Shown here piece by piece: positions 59,883 through 64,000 of a stretch of 64,000 bases of DNA. Position numbers and translations under genes: made by a program. A model generated the notes under the pieces. The model was given only the letters and a program-made list of their open reading frames with translations. It was not told the DNA's origin and ran no database searches. Where the stretch lies: NCBI GenBank assembly GCA_965222485.1, contig CBDCUC010000039.1, forward strand, positions 372,001 through 436,000, in the 5' to 3' direction. Numbering within the stretch: position 1 is the first letter of the stretch; every line of letters begins with the position of its first letter. This DNA comes from CBDCUC01 sp965222485. GTDB taxonomy: Bacteria > Pseudomonadota > Alphaproteobacteria > Rhizobiales > Hyphomicrobiaceae.

Positions 59883-60596
59883 TTAGTGCTTGCTCCCAGG
59901 GTCATCGACGCTCAACGCACGTTCAACAATGCGCGGCATATTTTCGTTGACCCATTGAACAATCAATGGACGAAGCAACTGCGCGGTTGCCTCGTCGATT
60001 GTGCCACCCTTGGACGGTTCTGGCGCATCGGATGAACCTTTCGCGGAGCGACCCTGCAATTCCGGCATATCCTCGATATCACCAGCAATGTTTGGCGCGG
60101 CGATAGGCCAATTTCTGGGATTATCCCTCGGTTCTTTTTCTGCCTCCGACCCTGCGTCACGACGGTCACTGTTTGGCTGCTCGTCGCTTCTTCGCGTCTT
60201 TGCTGCAACATCAGTTGTATTGCTGATAACCGGCCCGAAGCACGTGCGGTCCATCCTGCCGAGATCAAGGATATCTGAACCAACGCCAGGCCATGCATGT
60301 GCCGCAAGCTGTGACATACGGGTATCTCTGAGATCGCCCATGCGTCTCGGCACAGTGTCGGAAGACAGAGACGTCTGATGTGGTTGCGCGTCGGTGTCTG
60401 GAGAAGGAACGTCTTGCGCTCCCGCTGGAGATAATACGTCATCAATGTACTGTGCCGCTTCGGTAAACTCACCAGCGGCATCAGGCAGACCCGAAGTGAT
60501 CACGCCGGGCTCTTCTTCACTGGCAACTTGCCGGATCGTTTCCAGAATTTCGGAAATGTCGGGCGAGTCAGTATCTTCTGGACCGCTATTACTCAC
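59883..60596 (-). CDS. PopZ-like (DUF2497) polar organising protein
   Basis: A 237-residue, acidic, mostly disordered protein with a short conserved helix at each end. The N-terminal helix is DISEILETIRQVASEEE, like the PopZ/DUF2497 start (EDILxSIRRIIxE). The C-terminal one is LLRPLIVQWVNENMPRIVER, like the PopZ oligomerisation end. The middle is Pro/Ser/Asp-rich. In Caulobacter, PopZ forms polar microdomains that anchor the ParB-parS centromere. The GTG start at 60596 is weakly supported. It is divergent from the peroxiredoxin gene. Confidence 0.72.
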   Translation of the reverse strand: MSNSGPEDTDSPDISEILETIRQVASEEEPGVITSGLPDAAGEFTEAAQYIDDVLSPAGAQDVPSPDTDAQPHQTSLSSDTVPRRMGDLRDTRMSQLAAHAWPGVGSDILDLGRMDRTCFGPVISNTTDVAAKTRRSDEQPNSDRRDAGSEAEKEPRDNPRNWPIAAPNIAGDIEDMPELQGRSAKGSSDAPEPSKGGTIDEATAQLLRPLIVQWVNENMPRIVERALSVDDPGSKH

Positions 60597-60951
60597 ATTC
60601 GCACCCGCTATACGAAAAACGTTCTTGGCGCGCCAAAAATTTTTGAACTGCCAATGTTCAGTTACGTTGGATTGTCCTGATTTCCCCCTTAAATAAGTTT
60701 GCTCAACAATATTGATCTACAAAACGTGCCGTCAGAAAAAAAGTAATTTTGAGCACTCATCTTTTCGGTAAAAAATATCAACTGACAAATTGCGACGTCA
60801 ACTGACGAACTGTCACATCAACTTCATGGTAGTTTCTCAAAAACGGCGAAGTGATGACTCAGAAATCACAACACCGGCGATATTTGTGTATATCGTGTTA
60901 GACGTTATAGACGCTGGTTTTGCCGGTTTAATTGTTCGATGGAGTATTTTG
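60597..60951. promoter_or_regulatory. AT-rich divergent regulatory region with phased repeats
   Basis: Visibly AT-richer than its surroundings. TCAACTGAC begins at 60778 and again at 60798, and TCAACT at 60818, an exact 20-base period. CGATAT-N6-ATATCG lies at 60878-60895, and AGACG is repeated just after it. The region serves the PopZ-like gene (minus) and the peroxiredoxin gene (plus). Confidence 0.5.
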
Positions 60952-61461
60952 ATGACTTTGAAACAAGGCGATTATATTCCAGACGCGACATTTGTAACAA
61001 TGGGGGAAAATGGTCCAGAGGCCGCGACTGCCGAAGAGATTTTCGCAAACCGCAGTGTCGCCCTGTTTGGCTTACCGGGTGCTTACACACCAGTTTGTCA
61101 CAAGGAACATTTACCCGGCATTATCGCTCTTAGTGCGACGTTAGTTCAAAATGGTATAGACACTGTCGCATGCACGTCTGTGAATGATGTTTTCGTTATG
61201 CAGCGTTGGGCGGAGGAACTAGGCGCACACGGCGACGTGCTAATGCTTGCCGACGGCAACGCGGATTTCGCCGTCAAAAGTGGTCTCGCTATTGACCTGC
61301 GGCGATACGGCCTCGGTATTCGCTCAAACCGCTACGCCATGCTTGTGGCGGACCGGCGTGTGGCAGTTGTCAGTGTCGAGGAAACATTTATCGATCACAA
61401 AGTATCGTCGGCGGCATCGCTCTATGAGCATGTCGACAAGACTAATCGACAAACAGCGTAG
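60952..61461 (+). CDS. Peroxiredoxin (Prx5-type)
   Basis: A 169-residue thiol peroxidase of the Prx5 family, reducing hydrogen and organic peroxides. The active site is ALFGLPGAYTPVCHKEHLPG with peroxidatic Cys49; a second Cys at 74 lies in DTVACTSVND. VNDVFVMQRWAEELGA and RYAMLVADRRVAVVSVEE are family segments. The ATG at 60952 has GGAG eight bases upstream; the frame is open farther back but enters the repeat-bearing regulatory DNA. It reaches close to the convergent phospholipase-like gene. Confidence 0.92.
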   Translation: MTLKQGDYIPDATFVTMGENGPEAATAEEIFANRSVALFGLPGAYTPVCHKEHLPGIIALSATLVQNGIDTVACTSVNDVFVMQRWAEELGAHGDVLMLADGNADFAVKSGLAIDLRRYGLGIRSNRYAMLVADRRVAVVSVEETFIDHKVSSAASLYEHVDKTNRQTA

Positions 61462-61539
61462 TGAAAAAACAACGAAGCCCGCTCCTTTGCGCGGAAGTAT
61501 TCTACAACACCGCGATCTTTTACCGATAATTGGAGCCCG

Positions 61540-63177
61540 TCAGGCCGCCATCGCTTCAGTGGCGCTATCAATCCAGCCCTTGATCCGTTCCAGGTCAGGC
61601 GGATTGCCATTTCGAAGTACCCGCTCACCGTCGCTCGTCGTTGCAAATTTCAGTATGTCCGCGGCGAGATCGGAAGGGTCCGCCTTTACCAAATCTTCGG
61701 TTGTGCGATAGCCAGCGCCAACAAGCAGTTGTGCGTGCGTGCCCCTTAGGCCCGGAACAGTCATCACCAGGCGGGACTGGTCCTGCCAGTCGGTCAACTT
61801 TTGAGATGTGATATGGCGCACGCCGACAGTCTTGGCGACCGCTTCAACATCCGCGCCCAGCAGATCCGACACCGATAGCAGGCCTGCCGTAGCAAGGCGT
61901 GCCGCTGTTTTCGTACCGATAGAAGGCGCAGCAGCCAGTGTGTCGCTTCCCGTCAGATACGTCCTCGCTCCCGCTTGCGAGCGTTCCGAGTTTTCGTTGC
62001 CAGGCACCGGTGGTGGCGTCGATGACGCGCTATAATCATTCCGCTGCGTACGCGCGCCGTCGGGTCCTTTTGCGGACGGAATCGCAGGTAGTTCTGGTGG
62101 CGGAGCCAGCGACCGGTCCGATCCGCGCGCCTCAAAGGCCTTGCGTTGTTTAGGATCCAGAGGTGCCAGAACATGCCGGGCTCTGCTGGAGTTGTCACGG
62201 ACAGTGCGACCTCCCGCGTCGGACTGACTAAGTGCGAAATGCCGCGCTGCTTTGCGCTGTTCAAGTCGGGGAGCAAGGACTTCCCGATTGTAGGCGGCGC
62301 GAACGACACGGTCATCTTCAGGCAGATTGCGCTCTACCTTACCGGTATCGGTCAATTCATCGTACATGGCTTGAACCAGACGACGGTCTTCAGCGTCCGC
62401 CAATTTGCGCTCAACCCATTTCACCGGAATCTTCAACCCGGCGATAACTGTTTCCGCTGTCAAATCGATCTGCGGTGGCAACTGTCCAGACTCGATAAAC
62501 GCGCGTTCCAAAATGCGCGCAAACCCCATGGACGCATACAGCAATAGGTCTGCAACCGCTGCCTTAGCGACCTGGTTAAGACCGGTCCGAGGATCGGTCG
62601 ACCCGCGCTCGATGTCGTAATGTGCGATCAGGGTCTCGTAGAACTGATGCGAGGTTTCCGCACCTTGGATAACGGCATCTTCGAGCCAGTGTGGCCCATC
62701 CGGCAGCACGACATCGACGTCCGGGTTCTTCTGCTCCGCCAATGGACGCAGCTCATCGTAGGACTTGTTTACACTCCACTCGATCCCGCGATGAACGGCC
62801 GTCTCCGCATCCGATTGTCCGGTGTGAAGCGGCATAATCGGATCAGTGTAGTAGTGGCTCAGGACACCGGCGCACCAAACGGCTTCGCTCCAATTGCCGG
62901 CTTTGAGCGCGGCCAATAGGTGATCGTACCACCTGCGCGCCTTTCCCGGCGCTCCGCCCCAATAGTTGTCGCCAACATGCAGAACATGATTGGTGAAGTC
63001 CTTGAAGTCTTTATCGGGAGCTTTCGAGCCCTGCAGAAATAACTCTGCATCTTTTAGGAAAAGCCGTCGCCACGCGTCAGCCTGGTCGCCGCGTAGCCAG
63101 CGCAGGGCGTCCAGCGCCAACTTATGATGTGTCCCGTTGGCATGGGCTGCATAAACAATCCGGAATAGTAACGTCAT
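61540..63177 (-). CDS. Phospholipase C-like domain fused to DUF4332 helix-hairpin-helix domain
   Basis: A 545-residue protein. Residues 1 to about 220 resemble the zinc-dependent phospholipase C/S1-P1 nuclease fold, rich in metal-type His and Asp (NGTHHKLALDALRWLRG, FTNHVLHVGDNYWGG, CAGVLSHYYTDPIMPLHTGQ). A helical and disordered middle (280-400) leads to a C-terminal DUF4332-like part with helix-hairpin-helix motifs (AAPSIGTKTAARLATAGLLS, MTVPGLRGTHAQLLVGAGYR). No signal peptide is evident, which is odd for a phospholipase C. Joining a hydrolase to a DNA-binding-like tail is unusual; the role is unknown. Confidence 0.78.
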   Translation of the reverse strand: MTLLFRIVYAAHANGTHHKLALDALRWLRGDQADAWRRLFLKDAELFLQGSKAPDKDFKDFTNHVLHVGDNYWGGAPGKARRWYDHLLAALKAGNWSEAVWCAGVLSHYYTDPIMPLHTGQSDAETAVHRGIEWSVNKSYDELRPLAEQKNPDVDVVLPDGPHWLEDAVIQGAETSHQFYETLIAHYDIERGSTDPRTGLNQVAKAAVADLLLYASMGFARILERAFIESGQLPPQIDLTAETVIAGLKIPVKWVERKLADAEDRRLVQAMYDELTDTGKVERNLPEDDRVVRAAYNREVLAPRLEQRKAARHFALSQSDAGGRTVRDNSSRARHVLAPLDPKQRKAFEARGSDRSLAPPPELPAIPSAKGPDGARTQRNDYSASSTPPPVPGNENSERSQAGARTYLTGSDTLAAAPSIGTKTAARLATAGLLSVSDLLGADVEAVAKTVGVRHITSQKLTDWQDQSRLVMTVPGLRGTHAQLLVGAGYRTTEDLVKADPSDLAADILKFATTSDGERVLRNGNPPDLERIKGWIDSATEAMAA

Positions 63178-63405
63178 CAGGCGCGCTCCGCATCAAGTGG
63201 CAGGTCTCTTTATAGCGAAAGACCTCTTGAACACTTGGCGCGTAGGCTAGGCGAGTCGCAGCCTGAGGCAAACGAGCCGGGCTGATTCGATCAGGTTACA
63301 CACAAATTCGACGGTGGATTGACCCGGACATGCTCTAGACGTTAGCGGACCTGTGACACGGCCGCTACGCTGCGTTCCCGATTGGGACAAAGACGCGGCA
63401 CCGCA

Positions 63406-64000
63406 CTACCGGCCTTCGCGCCACCAGGCCAACGAGATAAGAGCCAGAAGCAATGCAAGCGCGGCCAAACCGGTAAACAACGGCGTGAGTTTTATGCCGC
63501 GCGTGACAAAGGCGTTGCGATCGCGCAATCCCATCCAGCTCGCGCCCGCCATAACTTGCGCATTTGACATCATGGTCACGCGAGGCAGTGAGACATCGGC
63601 AACGCCGCCCGCAGAACTCGAAGTGGCCGCGCCGCCTTTCGCTGTCCAGAAGGCGCGCCCGCGTGTCGACGAGATCAAAGGTTTCAGTTTTTCGTCTGTC
63701 GCCGTAACCTCGCTCATTTCGCGCCGGTCGTGTGCACCGGCATGAACGACAGCCGTGAGGGTGTCCGTCTTTGCTTTCGTTTGGGCCTTATAGAGACCTG
63801 GCACATCGACGGTGATGGTCTTGCGCCACAAGCCGGGGGCGGCCGACTCAAGCGTGACGTCTTTGGTTTGACCATCAGGCTGCTCAATCGTGACCGGTTG
63901 TATTTCGCTTTCCATTGAGCGCCGCTCAAGTGTGACCTGCAGACCATTGGCTTCGGCAAGCAGCCGTTCTTCCTCCAAGTCTGGCTCCTTCATGAGCCAA
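63406..64000 (-). CDS. C-terminal part of a large membrane protein (partial)
   Basis: The minus-strand frame remains open past the window edge; the codons upstream of MKEPDLEEERLLAEANGLQV read Trp-Leu, so the Met at 63993 is probably internal. The visible 198 residues form a beta-rich region (PVTIEQPDGQTKDVTLES, GLYKAQTKAKTDTLTAVVHA) and end in a membrane helix (LTPLFTGLAALALLLALISL) with the basic end AWWREGR. This matches the C-terminus of the large transmembrane proteins with glutamine amidotransferase-like or von Willebrand-like domains found beside MoxR/Bat genes in Hyphomicrobiales. The identity is inferred. Confidence 0.6.
   Translation of the reverse strand, partial: WLMKEPDLEEERLLAEANGLQVTLERRSMESEIQPVTIEQPDGQTKDVTLESAAPGLWRKTITVDVPGLYKAQTKAKTDTLTAVVHAGAHDRREMSEVTATDEKLKPLISSTRGRAFWTAKGGAATSSSAGGVADVSLPRVTMMSNAQVMAGASWMGLRDRNAFVTRGIKLTPLFTGLAALALLLALISLAWWREGR

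Noticed and set aside
1..64000. Search for CRISPR arrays, prophage, complete insertion sequences, rRNA and tRNA genes
   Set aside because: None was visible. The only mobile-like traces are the two palindromes near 3.9 kb.

Overview
The window is a stretch of alphaproteobacterial chromosome. Gene families and gene order (DUF4164-zapA-6S-formyl-THF cyclo-ligase, ruvCA, tol-pal with cpoB, tilS-ftsH-folP-glmM) fit the order Hyphomicrobiales (Rhizobiales), perhaps a Hyphomicrobiaceae-like organism. DNA is moderately GC-rich and uniform. I see no phage, plasmid, complete insertion sequence, CRISPR array, rRNA or convincing tRNA. Most genes are housekeeping; novelty lies in small proteins, regulatory DNA and unusual fusions.

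Layout. 1-4.9 kb: start of gap (minus strand, cut by the window edge), DUF4164 coiled coil, zapA, a structured RNA in the 6S position, formyl-THF cyclo-ligase, YmdB-type phosphodiesterase, a pair of long palindromes and yebC. 5-12.5 kb: ruvC-ruvA and ruvB, separated by 4.4 kb that holds a large polybasic OmpA-like protein, two minus-strand hypothetical genes and a small membrane protein. 12.6-24.8 kb: a Tat-type metallophosphoesterase, then ybgC-tolQ-tolR-tolA-tolB, two tandem tiny lipoproteins behind a perfect CtrA-type box, pal, a second Pal-like protein, cpoB and tilS. 25-37 kb: ftsH, folP, a minus-strand orphan ParA with a possible partner, glmM, an outer membrane barrel, a MuiA-like protein and purA. 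37-46 kb: GNAT, NUDIX, metallophosphoesterase, PhoD-like phosphatase, patatin, modABC and a CBS protein. 46-56 kb: a 38-residue secreted microprotein, an XRE regulator, an RlpA-like protein, a bactofilin, secreted hypothetical proteins, a TPR-methyltransferase, an alpha/beta hydrolase, a 2TM protein and an MscS-type membrane protein. 56-64 kb: thiC behind a TPP riboswitch with two paralogous four-helix membrane proteins, a PopZ-like protein, a peroxiredoxin, a phospholipase C/helix-hairpin-helix fusion and the end of a large membrane protein.

How it fits together. Much of the window concerns the cell envelope, division and polarity: ZapA, Tol-Pal, CpoB, FtsH, GlmM, RlpA, bactofilin, a PopZ-like scaffold, a ParA ATPase and CtrA-type boxes. 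That suits an asymmetrically dividing or budding alphaproteobacterium. The strongest candidates for something undescribed are the TPP-riboswitch-controlled membrane protein in front of thiC with its upstream paralogue, the tandem 45/42-residue lipoproteins in the tol-pal locus, the Pal-like duplicate, and the polybasic OmpA protein. Starts were chosen from ribosome binding sites and family alignments by eye, so several are uncertain and are flagged.
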